Notes: generated by a model from the sequence alone, not told the origin. Numbered from the stretch's first letter, positions 26,349 to 35,877 are shown. The stretch: 64,000 nucleotides of DNA from DASXUG01 sp036504995 (GCA_036504995.1 DASXUG010000017.1:248001-312000); one strand, 5' to 3'. Program-made: numbers and translations.

Positions 26349-27119
26349 TTAACCGAATTTACCTGTAATATAGTCTTCAGTTTCTTTACGGCTAGGGTTG
26401 GTGAAAATCTTGTCTGTTACATCAAATTCCATCAATTCGCCCAAGTACATATAGGCAGTGTAATCAGATACACGTGCTGCTTGTTGCATGTTATGGGTAA
26501 CGATCACAATGGTATATTCGTTTTTAAGTTCGTGAATTAACTCTTCAACGCGTGATGTCGAGATTGGATCCAGAGCTGAGCATGGTTCATCAAGTAATAA
26601 TACGTTTGGTTTAACTGCAACGCCACGTGCAATGCATAGGCGCTGTTGTTGACCGCCTGATAAGCCAGAGCCGCTTTGGCCTAGTTTGTCTTTCACTTCA
26701 TTCCAAATTGCCGCTTTTCTGAGCGCCCATTCAACACGCTCATCCATTTCAACTTTAGATAAATTTTCGTAAAGCTTTACACCAAATGCTACGTTGTCGT
26801 AGATAGACATCGGGAATGGGGTAGGTTTTTGGAAAACCATACCGACTTTTGCGCGGAGTAAATTTAAGTCTTGGTCAGCCGCATGGATGTCTTTGCCATC
26901 CAACAAAATTTTGCCTTCAACTCTTAGTTTTGGGTAAAGCTCATACATACGGTTAAATGTGCGTAGCAATGTTGATTTGCCACAGCCTGATGGACCGATA
27001 AATGCAGTAGCCTTGTTTGCAGGGATGTCTAAGTTAATATTTTTTAGAGCATGAAATTTACCATAGTAAAAGTTCATGTTTTCTGTTTTGATTTTTGATT
27101 GCGCTGTTTGAGTAGCCAT
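26349..27119 (-). CDS. pstB: Phosphate ABC transporter ATPase
   Basis: 256-aa ATPase that powers high-affinity phosphate import. It has the P-loop GPSGCGKST, signature LSGGQQQRLCIARG and Walker B LLLDEPCSALDP, plus the PstB-typical MVFQKPTPFPMSIYDNVAFG. It is the last gene of the operon; a terminator follows, and no phoU is present, although phoU normally follows pstB in proteobacteria. Confidence 0.98.
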   Translation of the reverse strand: MATQTAQSKIKTENMNFYYGKFHALKNINLDIPANKATAFIGPSGCGKSTLLRTFNRMYELYPKLRVEGKILLDGKDIHAADQDLNLLRAKVGMVFQKPTPFPMSIYDNVAFGVKLYENLSKVEMDERVEWALRKAAIWNEVKDKLGQSGSGLSGGQQQRLCIARGVAVKPNVLLLDEPCSALDPISTSRVEELIHELKNEYTIVIVTHNMQQAARVSDYTAYMYLGELMEFDVTDKIFTNPSRKETEDYITGKFG

Positions 27120-27135
27120 TATAAATAATCCTAAA

Positions 27136-27993
27136 CTAGCTGTGAGATTGAGTATTGCGGAACAATGTACGCGCTAAGATATTAAGTCCTAGTACAAACA
27201 AGGTAATTAATAATGCACCAGCCCATGCTAGGTGTTGCCAATCTTCATATGGGCTCATTGCAAATTGGAAAATCACCACGGCCAAACTTGCGACTGGTTT
27301 GCTTAAGTCTGCATTCCAGAATTGATTGTTAAGTGCAGTAAAGAGTAACGGAGCTGTTTCGCCACTAATACGCGCTACTGCAAGTAATAGGCCCGTCATA
27401 ATGCCTGTTTTAGCCGAGCGATAAACCACATTGGTAATCACTTTCCAATAAGGCGCACCTAAAGCAGCAGCGGCTTCACGTAGTGTGCTCGGTACTAAGC
27501 TCATCATGTTTTCAGTTGTTCGAACTACTACAGGAATCACAATAAGAGATAGCGCAAGTGAGCCAGCCCATCCGGAGAAGTGCCCCACGGTATTCACCGC
27601 AACTTCGTAAACAAATAAGCCGATTACGATAGAGGGAGCTGATAACAAAATATCATTGATAAAGCGTGTAGTTGGTGCCAGCCAGCCTGATTTGCCATAT
27701 TCGGCAAGATAAGTACCTGCAAGAATCCCTACAGGTGTGCCAATGAGGGTGGCAAAGATCACCATATATAAACTACCTGCGATTGCATTTAGTAGACCAC
27801 CCGAGCTGCCAGGAGGAGGGGTCATTTTAGTGAAGACATCTACAGACAAGTGGCTAAAGCCTTGAGTAAATAAAGTCATCAAAATCCACACTAATACACC
27901 CAGTGCTACTAGTACGGTGGCAACCGATACGGTTAAGATGAAATTGTTAAATAACTTACGTCTAAAATAACGGCTATTGTTCAGGTCGCTCAT
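27136..27993 (-). CDS. pstA: Phosphate ABC transporter permease PstA
   Basis: 285-aa inner-membrane permease with six predicted helices. It carries the PstA features MTPPPGSSGGLLNAIAGSLY and the coupling loop EAAAALGAPYWKV. It overlaps pstC by 4 bp (ATGA), so translation is coupled. Confidence 0.97.
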   Translation of the reverse strand: MSDLNNSRYFRRKLFNNFILTVSVATVLVALGVLVWILMTLFTQGFSHLSVDVFTKMTPPPGSSGGLLNAIAGSLYMVIFATLIGTPVGILAGTYLAEYGKSGWLAPTTRFINDILLSAPSIVIGLFVYEVAVNTVGHFSGWAGSLALSLIVIPVVVRTTENMMSLVPSTLREAAAALGAPYWKVITNVVYRSAKTGIMTGLLLAVARISGETAPLLFTALNNQFWNADLSKPVASLAVVIFQFAMSPYEDWQHLAWAGALLITLFVLGLNILARTLFRNTQSHS

Positions 27994-29060
27994 GATTGTT
28001 TTCCTTCGTTCTTAGCTAAGCGAATCAATAGCAATTTAGCAAAGGCTAACACGATAAAAGTAATTAAAAATAGTGTTAAACCAAGGGTGACGAGTGAAGA
28101 TGTATACAAATCACCAATAGCTTCTGTAAATTCATTGGCAAGTGCTGAGGAAATGGTATTGCCTGGCATCATAAGTGACGCAGATAGTTCATGCGCATTA
28201 CCAATAACAAAGGTAACCGCCATGGTTTCACCCAGGGCACGGCCAAGACCAAGCATTACACCACCTACCACACCAACCTTGGTGTAGGGCAATACCACAT
28301 TCCAAACAACTTCCCATGTGGTCGAGCCTAGGCCGTAAGCAGACTCTTTTAGCATAGGTGGAACAATTTCAAATACATCACGCATAACTGATGATGTGAA
28401 TGGAATGACCATAATGGCCAAAATTATCCCTGCCGTTAGCATGCCAATACCCATTGGGGGGCCTTGAAATACTGCACCAACAAAAGGTAAGTTACCTAAA
28501 TTGTCGTTAATCCAAGGCTGTACATTGTCAGCAAAAAATGGTGCAAAAACAAATAGGCCCCACATACCGTAAATGATACTTGGGATACCTGCTAATAGCT
28601 CAATAGCCACGCCAATCGGACGTTTTAACCAGTTGGGAGATAGCTCTGTAATGAACACTGCGATACCAAAGCTAACAGGAATACCGATTAGCATAGCAAT
28701 CAATGCTGTAATAAAAGTACCGTAGATTGGTACAAGGCCGCCAAAGTCGTTTTCGACGGGGTTCCAAGCTGGGCTAGTGAAAAATCCGAAACCAAATGTT
28801 TTTAGGGCGGGAATACTACCGATGATGAGCGTTATGATAATGCCGAGCAATAAGGCAAATACCAAGAACGCAAAAAACATGGTAGTGCGGCGAAATAGCT
28901 TATCTAATGTTGCCCCCGTAGCTATCGCTTTGTTACTTTGTGAACTTGTCGCTGTAGACATAGATTCTCTAATGTTTGTTTGTTCGTTCAAAAGGGGTGC
29001 GGAAGAAAGTGTACCTTCTCCCGCACTGTTCGCTTTTAATTCATCTAATTGAGATGACAT
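27990..29060 (-). CDS. pstC: Phosphate ABC transporter permease PstC
   Basis: Inner-membrane permease partner of PstA, with LVPIYGTFITALIAMLIGIPVS-type helices, the IPSIIYGMWGLFVFAP stretch and the loop ESAYGLGSTTWEV. From the ATG at 29060 it is 356 aa with a hydrophilic N-terminal extension of about 50 residues. An internal ATG at 28964 (MSTATSSQSNK), preceded by TTAGAGAATCT, would give 324 aa, close to E. coli PstC, and may be the true start. Confidence 0.96.
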   Translation of the reverse strand: MSSQLDELKANSAGEGTLSSAPLLNEQTNIRESMSTATSSQSNKAIATGATLDKLFRRTTMFFAFLVFALLLGIIITLIIGSIPALKTFGFGFFTSPAWNPVENDFGGLVPIYGTFITALIAMLIGIPVSFGIAVFITELSPNWLKRPIGVAIELLAGIPSIIYGMWGLFVFAPFFADNVQPWINDNLGNLPFVGAVFQGPPMGIGMLTAGIILAIMVIPFTSSVMRDVFEIVPPMLKESAYGLGSTTWEVVWNVVLPYTKVGVVGGVMLGLGRALGETMAVTFVIGNAHELSASLMMPGNTISSALANEFTEAIGDLYTSSLVTLGLTLFLITFIVLAFAKLLLIRLAKNEGKQS

Positions 29061-29091
29061 GATTATGGTCTGATTATACAGTTAGTAACTA

Positions 29092-30141
29092 TTATTTAGT
29101 CCAGATAGCAGCGCCATCTTTGGACTTAATATTAGCTTTCCAGCTTGTTTGAATCGTTTTAACAACAGTGTCTGGCATAGGTACGTAGTCAAGACCTTTA
29201 GCCATCAAGCCGCCGTTAGTGTAGGCCCAGTCAAAGAACTTTAATACTTCAGCAGCGTTCTCTGCTTTGTCTTGTGATTTTTGCATCAAGATAAATGTTG
29301 CACCAGCGATAGGCCATGTAGCTTTGCCAGGCTCGTTAGTTAAGATTTCGTAGAAGCCAGGAGCGTTAGCCCAATCTGCTGATTTAGCTGCTGATTGAAA
29401 GCTTTCAATACCAGGCTTAACAAATTCGCCATCTTTATTTTGCATAGTGATATAAGGTAAGTTGTTTTGTTTTGCAAAAGCGTATTCAACATAACCAATC
29501 GCACCTTTAATACGTTGTACGTAAGAAGCTACGCCTTCGTTACCCTTGCCGCCCACACCAGTTGGCCAAGAGATCGCAGTATCAGCACCTACTTTATCGC
29601 TCCACTCTTTACTTACCTTAGACAGGTAGTTAGCAAATACAAATGTTGTACCAGAACCGTCAGAACGGTGAACCACAGTAATTGCAGTGTCAGGTAAAGC
29701 GACTGTTGGGTTAAGTGCTTTAATGGCAGCGTCATCCCATTTAGTAATTTTGTGTAAGAAAATGTCAGCTAACACTGGGCCGCTCAAGCGGATTTCACCA
29801 TTTTCAATGCCAGGCGCGTTTACGACAGGAACCACACCACCAACAACTGTTGGGAATTGTGTTAAACCAGCTTTTTCTAGCTCTTCTGCTTTCAAAGGTT
29901 TGTCTGAAGCACCGAAATCTACAGTCTTATTTGTGATTTGCTTGATGCCGCCACCTGAGCCAATAGATTGGTAGTTTAGTTTAACGCCAGTTTTTACATT
30001 GTAAGATTCTGCCCATTTTGCGTAAATTGGGTATGGGAAAGTAGCGCCAGCGCCAGTGATATCAACCGCGAAAGCAGATGATGCGAAAGTTAAGCTAGTT
30101 GCCACCAAAGCAGCTTTTAGCGTGAAATTCAATGATTGCAT
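29092..30141 (-). CDS. pstS: Periplasmic phosphate-binding protein PstS
   Basis: Solute-binding protein of the high-affinity phosphate importer. The signal peptide is cleaved after SSAFA; the mature protein begins VDITGAGATFPYPIYAKW. Phosphate-binding motifs GSGGGIKQI, DFGASDKPL and HRSDGSGTTFVF are present. I start it at the ATG at 30141, directly after AGGAGAATTAC, not the longer frame at 30165. Expressed from a Pho-box promoter 65 bp upstream. Confidence 0.97.
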   Translation of the reverse strand: MQSLNFTLKAALVATSLTFASSAFAVDITGAGATFPYPIYAKWAESYNVKTGVKLNYQSIGSGGGIKQITNKTVDFGASDKPLKAEELEKAGLTQFPTVVGGVVPVVNAPGIENGEIRLSGPVLADIFLHKITKWDDAAIKALNPTVALPDTAITVVHRSDGSGTTFVFANYLSKVSKEWSDKVGADTAISWPTGVGGKGNEGVASYVQRIKGAIGYVEYAFAKQNNLPYITMQNKDGEFVKPGIESFQSAAKSADWANAPGFYEILTNEPGKATWPIAGATFILMQKSQDKAENAAEVLKFFDWAYTNGGLMAKGLDYVPMPDTVVKTIQTSWKANIKSKDGAAIWTK

Positions 30142-30189
30142 GTAATTCTCCTGTGTTAGACGCAAAGTCGCTCTTGGCGACTAGACTGT

Positions 30190-30223
30190 ATAATATTATT
30201 TAATTATGACAATTGTGTGACAA
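30190..30223 (-). promoter_or_regulatory. Pho box and -10 of pstSCAB
   Basis: On the minus strand TTGTCAC and TTGTCAT are repeated with an 11-bp period (30223-30206), matching the PhoB box, and TATTAT (30195-30190) follows exactly 10 bases later, the known geometry of PhoB-activated promoters that lack a -35. Confidence 0.9.
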
Positions 30224-30425
30224 AGAATCAAAATCAATTTTGTTGCAGGTCAATAAAACGTGTCTTGATCGGCCTTGTTCTGTATTTTTATAAATGTTAC
30301 ACATTACATACAGCGGTATTTTGGCTCTGTTGAAGTATGGCGGTTGTAGATATAAAGGTGCTTGGGATAGAAGTTCTGCTTTGATGTATAATTTCGCCTT
30401 TAAAATTAAAGATGTCGTTCAATTT

Positions 30426-31530
30426 ATGGAAGCAGAGCAGCTCAATCAAATCGGTAATCGCTTAACAGACCTCAGCGAACGCCATATTGCCCTTCGGGGG
30501 TATCTTTGACTTTGAAAATAAGTCTCAGCGTCTAGAAGAAGTTAATGGGTTGTTAGAAGACCCAAATGTCTGGAATAACGCAGAAAAAGCGCAAAAGCTT
30601 GGTAAAGAAAAGCGTGAGTTAGAGTTAGTCGTTAATAACTTAATTACCCTTGAAAATGGCATCAGCGATAGTCGTGAATTATTTGATATGGCGCGTGAGG
30701 AAAATGATGATGATACGCTACTCAGCGTAGATTCAGACTCAAAAGCCATCGAAATGCAAATTGCTGACATGGAATTTAAACGTATGTTCTCAGGTGAGCT
30801 AGATAATGCAAATTGCTTTATCGAGTTTCAATCAGGCAGTGGTGGTACAGAGGCGCAAGATTGGGCCAATATGCTGCTACGCATGTATTTGCGTTATTGT
30901 GAGCGTAAAGGCTTTAAAGTTGAAGTGCTAGAGCTCTCAGATGGTGATGTGGCGGGCATTAAAGGCGCTAGTGTAAAAGTCAGTGGCGACTATGCTTATG
31001 GTACTTTGCGTACTGAAAATGGAGTGCATCGTCTGGTGAGAAAATCGCCTTTTGACAGCAATGCAAAGCGCCATACCAGCTTTGCCAGCGTGCAAATATT
31101 CCCTGAGGTTGATGACAGCATTCAGATTGAGATTAATCCTGCTGATTTGCGCATTGACACCTATCGTGCCAGTGGTGCGGGCGGTCAACATATTAACAAA
31201 ACTGACTCAGCGGTGCGTATTACCCACTTGCCAACCAATGTGGTCGTACAATGCCAAAATGATAGAAGTCAGCATCGCAACCGTGAAGAAGCGATGAATA
31301 TGCTGAAAGGCGCTTTGTACAACCTAGAGCTGAGTAAGCGTAATGCAGACAAGCAAGCGATTGAAGATGCTAAAACTGACATTGGTTGGGGGCATCAAAT
31401 TAGAAGCTACGTGTTAGACCAAGGGCGTATTAAAGATTTACGCACCAGTGTTGAGGTAGGTAATACACAGGGTGTGCTGGATGGTGATTTAGATCCATTT
31501 ATTTTAGAGAGTTTAAAGCAGGGAGTGTAG
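30426..31530 (+). CDS. prfB: Peptide chain release factor 2, with programmed +1 frameshift
   Basis: Terminates translation at UGA and UAA. The first 27 codons from ATG 30426 read MEAEQLNQIG...LRGYL and hit an in-frame TGA at 30507-30509 within CTTTGAC. An internal Shine-Dalgarno-like GGGGGTAT lies just before it. This is the autoregulatory RF2 frameshift site; reading resumes at GAC (30508), giving 367 aa in total. The body has the tripeptide SPF anticodon-like motif and the catalytic GGQ (GAGGQHINKT). Divergent from pstS and 2 bp before lysS. Confidence 0.96.
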
Positions 31531-31532
31531 TT

Positions 31533-33065
31533 GTGAGCGAAAATCAAAATTCAACAGAAAATGTACCAGCACAAGATGAGAACCACGTTATTGCTGAGCG
31601 TCGCGAAAAGTTAAAGGCCATTCGTCTACAAGGTGTGGCTTTCCCAAATGACTTTAAGCCAACGCACAGTGCTGCCCCATTGCAAGCTAACTATGCACAC
31701 CTAGATAATGAAGCGTTAGATCCGCAAGCGGTAACGGTGAGTATTGCAGGTCGCATGATGTTAAAGCGCGTGATGGGTAAGGCTAGTTTTGCCACAGTGC
31801 AAGATACATCTGGTCGTATTCAGTTGTTTATTAGTAAAGATAACCTAGCTGCGGCAGGCGCCTCAGAAGAGGTCTACGAGGCTTTTAAACGCTGGGATTT
31901 AGGCGATATTATTGCGGCTACTGGCGTGTTGTTTAAAACTAAAACAGGTGAGCTTTCCGTTAAAGTGAACGAGTTGCGTTTACTCACTAAATCATTACGT
32001 CCGCTGCCTGAAAAATTTCATGGCTTGAGCGATCAAGAGATTAAATATCGTCAACGTTATGTGGATTTAATCGTGTCAGAAGAGACACGTAAAACCTTTT
32101 TAGCGCGTAGCAAAATTGTCTCGGCAATTCGCGGCTTCATGTTGCAGAATGAATTTTTAGAGGTTGAAACTCCGATGTTGCATCCTATTCCTGGTGGTGC
32201 ATCGGCAAAACCCTTTAAAACTCATCACAATGCGTTAGATATGGAAATGACGCTACGTATTGCGCCAGAGCTTTACCTAAAACGTCTAGTGGTAGGTGGT
32301 TTTGAGCGTGTATTTGAAATCAACCGTAATTTCCGTAATGAAGGGGTATCTGTGCGCCATAATCCAGAATTTACTATGATGGAGTTTTACGCGGCCTATA
32401 CAGACTATCAATGGTTGATGGATTTTACTGAGCAATGTATCCGTGCAGCGGCAATCGCTGCATGCGGGACTGCCGTATTGCAATATCAAGGACGTGAGTT
32501 AGATTTAAGTCAGCCATTTCAACGCTTGACCATCGTGGGCGCGATTCAGAAATACGCCCCGCAATATACTCATGCACAATTGCATGATGCAGACTTTTTA
32601 CGAGTCGAGCTCAAAAAGTTTGGCGTCAAAGCCTTTGATCATGCGGGATTAGGCGCTCTGCAATTAGCCTTGTTTGAAGAAACCGCCGAAAGCCAGTTGT
32701 GGGAACCGACTTACATCATTGATTACCCAGTTGAGGTTTCACCGCTGGCACGCGCTTCCGATATAAACCCAGAAATTACTGAGCGTTATGAGTTATTTGT
32801 AACGGGCCGTGAAATTGCTAATGGCTTTAGCGAATTGAATGACGCGGAAGATCAGGCGGCGCGTTTTCATGCACAAATGAAAGCCAAAGAGGCGGGGGAT
32901 GATGAAGCGATGTATTACGATGCTGACTTTATTCGTGCACTAGAATACGGCATGCCACCGACAGGCGGTTGCGGTATTGGTATTGATCGTTTGGTTATGC
33001 TGTTAACCGATAGTCCAAGTATCAGAGACGTTATTCTTTTCCCGCATATGCGACACGAAGGTTAA
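31533..33065 (+). CDS. lysS: Lysyl-tRNA synthetase, class II
   Basis: Charges tRNA-Lys. The N-terminal OB-fold (about residues 60-165) binds the anticodon; class II motifs 2 (FRNEGVSVRHNPEF) and 3 (GCGIGIDRLVMLL) are intact. GTG start, 510 aa. Cotranscribed with prfB, the common bacterial arrangement. A terminator follows 30 bp later. Confidence 0.97.
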   Translation: MSENQNSTENVPAQDENHVIAERREKLKAIRLQGVAFPNDFKPTHSAAPLQANYAHLDNEALDPQAVTVSIAGRMMLKRVMGKASFATVQDTSGRIQLFISKDNLAAAGASEEVYEAFKRWDLGDIIAATGVLFKTKTGELSVKVNELRLLTKSLRPLPEKFHGLSDQEIKYRQRYVDLIVSEETRKTFLARSKIVSAIRGFMLQNEFLEVETPMLHPIPGGASAKPFKTHHNALDMEMTLRIAPELYLKRLVVGGFERVFEINRNFRNEGVSVRHNPEFTMMEFYAAYTDYQWLMDFTEQCIRAAAIAACGTAVLQYQGRELDLSQPFQRLTIVGAIQKYAPQYTHAQLHDADFLRVELKKFGVKAFDHAGLGALQLALFEETAESQLWEPTYIIDYPVEVSPLARASDINPEITERYELFVTGREIANGFSELNDAEDQAARFHAQMKAKEAGDDEAMYYDADFIRALEYGMPPTGGCGIGIDRLVMLLTDSPSIRDVILFPHMRHEG

Positions 33066-33094
33066 ATGCTTTAGGGTTTAAATGTGCAAAACAC

Positions 33095-33123
33095 AAAAGC
33101 GTCCTAATATGGGCGCTTTTTTT
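33095..33123 (+). terminator. Rho-independent terminator of prfB-lysS
   Basis: AAAAGCGTCC and GGGCGCTTTT pair (one G-T) over a six-base loop and are followed by more T. Confidence 0.9.
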
Positions 33124-33305
33124 ATGCGTGCATATTGTGGTTGGAACGCTAGTAGTGAATAGGAGACAGAAAATATTTAATATATTCAATTAGATAGAGG
33201 CTTTATGTGACATCCGTCTGCTTAACGCGACACTTTTGTAACAAAATATCAAGTTTAACTTCACTTTAATTTTATAACCTATTGAATTATTTTGATAAAT
33301 TATCT

Positions 33306-33322
33306 TTGGCATGATCGTTGCG
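33306..33322 (+). promoter_or_regulatory. Sigma-54-type promoter before the bactofilin gene
   Basis: TTGGCATGATCGTTGCG fits the -24/-12 consensus TTGGCAYGRNNNTTGCW at all but the last base and has the required ten bases between GG and GC. Start of transcription would be near 33333, leaving a leader of about 130 bases. Confidence 0.65.
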
Positions 33323-33465
33323 ACACTTGGCTATGCAGTGAGCTAAGTTATTCAGCTAAATACGCTCACTCTGCCGTAAAACGCTTTAGCCACTTCTTGA
33401 TACGCATTAATATCGGTGGTAGAGGCCTAAATTATTTGTATTTAACATATATATAGAGGTGAAGC

Positions 33466-34077
33466 ATGTTAACTAAGCAAGGTATTTTTAATCGAAGCCA
33501 CAAAACGCAAGACAATCAAACTGCAAACAGCGAGCAAACATACGCAACGCAAACCGTTCAAAAAATGCAACAGGAGCATGATTTGATGCCTGGACACTTG
33601 GCGGCAATAGCTTCAGCCACCAAAACATTAATAAACGCTCCTAGCGTCGATATACCTTCTCTAGATGTGCCGAGTAAAGTGGAGGAAGCAATACTAGCCA
33701 AGCCTGCTGCTATTAATCGTTTATTGGTGGGTCCCGACGTTAAATTAAAGGGCGCGGAGATTGATGATTGCGATACGTTAGTGGTAGAAGGCCGCGTGGA
33801 TGCAATGATGGATAGCCGAGTGATACAAATTTCAGAAAAAGGTTCTTTCACGGGTAAAGTTGGTATTGATATTGCAGAAATTCGCGGTTTTTTTGATGGA
33901 GAGCTGACGGCGAGAGACCAATTGATTATTTATGCCACTGGCAAGGTAAGTGGCAAAATTAGGTACGGTAAAATTCATATAGAGGAGGGTGGTGAGCTTT
34001 CAGGAGATGTTGCCTCCATTAAAGGGAGTAATGAAAACGCCTCTAAAGATAATCTTAAGTTGAATGTAATGGGCTAA
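33466..34077 (+). CDS. Bactofilin family polymer-forming protein
   Basis: 203-aa protein. A polar, Gln/Asn/Thr-rich N-terminal part (about 1-85) is followed by a bactofilin (DUF583) beta-helix (about 88-190) with LVVEGRVDAMMDSRVIQISEKG and GFFDGELTARDQLIIYATG repeats. Bactofilins polymerise without nucleotide and scaffold envelope proteins or cell-shape enzymes; the partner here is unknown. It has an AGAGGTGAAGC ribosome binding site and a sigma-54-type promoter, and is monocistronic. Confidence 0.85.
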   Translation: MLTKQGIFNRSHKTQDNQTANSEQTYATQTVQKMQQEHDLMPGHLAAIASATKTLINAPSVDIPSLDVPSKVEEAILAKPAAINRLLVGPDVKLKGAEIDDCDTLVVEGRVDAMMDSRVIQISEKGSFTGKVGIDIAEIRGFFDGELTARDQLIIYATGKVSGKIRYGKIHIEEGGELSGDVASIKGSNENASKDNLKLNVMG

Positions 34078-34388
34078 GCTAATGAATGTTAACTTCGCTA
34101 TGTTGTGGGCGAATATTGGTTTGTAACTTTATTAACCTTAACATGTCATCCGTGTGCTATTCGTTTTGATTTTTTATATTCAGGGACTATATAAATTCTT
34201 TGTTTGTATAGTCCGCTGTGTCATTAAAAATACATAATATTGTCTATCATTTTGAATAAAGTGTTGTTTTTATACAACGCCTTTGTTAAAAATAGACTTG
34301 TGTCATCAAATTGTCATATTAACCCCTCAAAATCTGCCCTACAAATTTGCTGTGCAGATTTTATTTAATCTATAGATAGGGGTAATTT
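34078..34388. other. Regulatory stretch before the porin gene
   Basis: About 310 bases without a gene. It contains the Pho box at 34300-34317 and, further upstream, a half-site ATGTCATCCGTGTGCTA near 34145 whose second repeat is poor. No terminator was found for the bactofilin gene. Confidence 0.5.
34300..34333 (+). promoter_or_regulatory. Pho box and -10 of the porin gene
   Basis: GTGTCAT (34300) and TTGTCAT (34311) have the same 11-bp period as the pstS box, and CAAAAT (34328-34333) follows after 10 bases. The geometry is identical to that at pstS. Confidence 0.78.
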
Positions 34389-35819
34389 ATGACGAATTTT
34401 AAACTACGCGGCGTATTAGCTGCAGTAGCAGGTACGTTGGTGCTCGGTATGGCTACCAGCGCAACGGCGGATGCGACCTTTGATTTGGTTGATGCTTTGG
34501 TTAAAAAAGGTGTTTTGACAGAAGAGGAAGCGTTGCCTTTGCTACAAGGTCGCGAGAACGATATTAAAGTGGCTGACAAAAAAGTTAAAAAAGGTCGCGT
34601 AGCGATTAGTGATGCCATTGATAACGCAACTGCTTATGGCGATATACGCGTTCGTTCTGAGTTCCGTAAAGGTGGCGTGGCTTTGGCTAATAGCGAGTCA
34701 GAAGAAGAGCGTACTAGAGGCCGTTATAAAATCACATTTGGTGTAAAAACTGAATCTGGTGATTTTTACTCTGATTTAGCGTTTGCGATGGGCGCGGGTG
34801 GTCGTTCTGACAATGCAACTTTTGGTAGCTCGAATGGTGCTAACAATAAAGAAGCATTGCTTGTTAAGCGTGCAATGGTAGGTTGGAATGTAAATAACTG
34901 GTTATCAGTGGAAGCTGGTCGTTTGACAAACCCTTTATACACCACTGAAATGGTATGGGACAAAGACTTGACTCTAGAGGGTTTGGTTGAGAAGGTAAAT
35001 TACACTTATAACAAGTGGGAATTTTTTGGTAATTTTGCGCAATCCCAATACAAAGGTGATTACAAAAATTACAACAATGTAAGTGGTGGTGCAGATGCCT
35101 TTACCAATAATTTGTTGGCTTTTCAAGCTGGTGTTAAATATCCATTTACCGATATGATCACAGGAAAGGCAGCTGTTACTTATACAACCTTTACTGGAGC
35201 TAAAGCGAGTGGGACTGGTGGTGCAGTTGGTACACCTTTTGTTCCAGGACTTAAGGGCGCTACAGCATTTTCAAGTACAGCAGTAAATGATTTGCGTACA
35301 ATTGAAATCCCTGCTGAGATTGAATTCAAGACAGCTGGTTTCTTGAGCTATAAAGTTTTCGGTGATTTTGTCTATAACACAGCTTCTGATGATCGTTATG
35401 CTAAGGCAGTTGCAAACGCTACTGCTGGTGCTACAAGAAATGCTATTTCAGCTGCTGGCAATGACGATACTGCATGGTTGTTAGGTGTAGGTGTTAAATC
35501 TGCACAAGCAAAAGATGTTAAGCAGGGAGACTGGGAAGCACGCGTATGGTGGCAAGATGTTGGTGTATACGCACTTGATCAAAATGCTGTGGACTCAGAC
35601 TTTATGGATTCACGTATTAATATGAAAGGTATTGTGTTAAAAGCTCAATACAGTTTACGTGATAACGTCGCCTTGAACTTTGCTGCGGGCTCTGCTACTC
35701 GTAAAAACAGCGCATTGGCAACAGTTGGTACTGCAAGTGATATGGGTGCCTCAAGCTCAACTGCTCTTGATTTGAACAAATATCAACTGTATCAATTAGA
35801 CCTAACTTACAGATTCTAA
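34389..35819 (+). CDS. Outer-membrane porin, probable Pho regulon member
   Basis: 476-aa exported protein. The signal peptide (about 1-27, ending ATSATA) is followed by a short helical region with KKGVLTEEEALPLLQ, then a long beta-rich barrel ending LYQLDLTYRF, with the terminal Phe of outer-membrane barrels. This layout fits the putative-porin (Porin_5-like) family. The Pho box suggests anion or phosphate uptake across the outer membrane. Specificity cannot be read from the sequence. A strong terminator follows. Confidence 0.85.
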   Translation: MTNFKLRGVLAAVAGTLVLGMATSATADATFDLVDALVKKGVLTEEEALPLLQGRENDIKVADKKVKKGRVAISDAIDNATAYGDIRVRSEFRKGGVALANSESEEERTRGRYKITFGVKTESGDFYSDLAFAMGAGGRSDNATFGSSNGANNKEALLVKRAMVGWNVNNWLSVEAGRLTNPLYTTEMVWDKDLTLEGLVEKVNYTYNKWEFFGNFAQSQYKGDYKNYNNVSGGADAFTNNLLAFQAGVKYPFTDMITGKAAVTYTTFTGAKASGTGGAVGTPFVPGLKGATAFSSTAVNDLRTIEIPAEIEFKTAGFLSYKVFGDFVYNTASDDRYAKAVANATAGATRNAISAAGNDDTAWLLGVGVKSAQAKDVKQGDWEARVWWQDVGVYALDQNAVDSDFMDSRINMKGIVLKAQYSLRDNVALNFAAGSATRKNSALATVGTASDMGASSSTALDLNKYQLYQLDLTYRF

Positions 35820-35843
35820 TTTTAAGTTAGTTTAATTGTTACT

Positions 35844-35877
35844 AAAAAGCCCGCTTAATTGCGGGCTTTTTATTTTT
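35844..35877 (+). terminator. Rho-independent terminator of the porin gene
   Basis: AAAAAGCCCGC and GCGGGCTTTTT form an 11-bp stem with a six-base loop, then ATTTTT. Confidence 0.95.
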
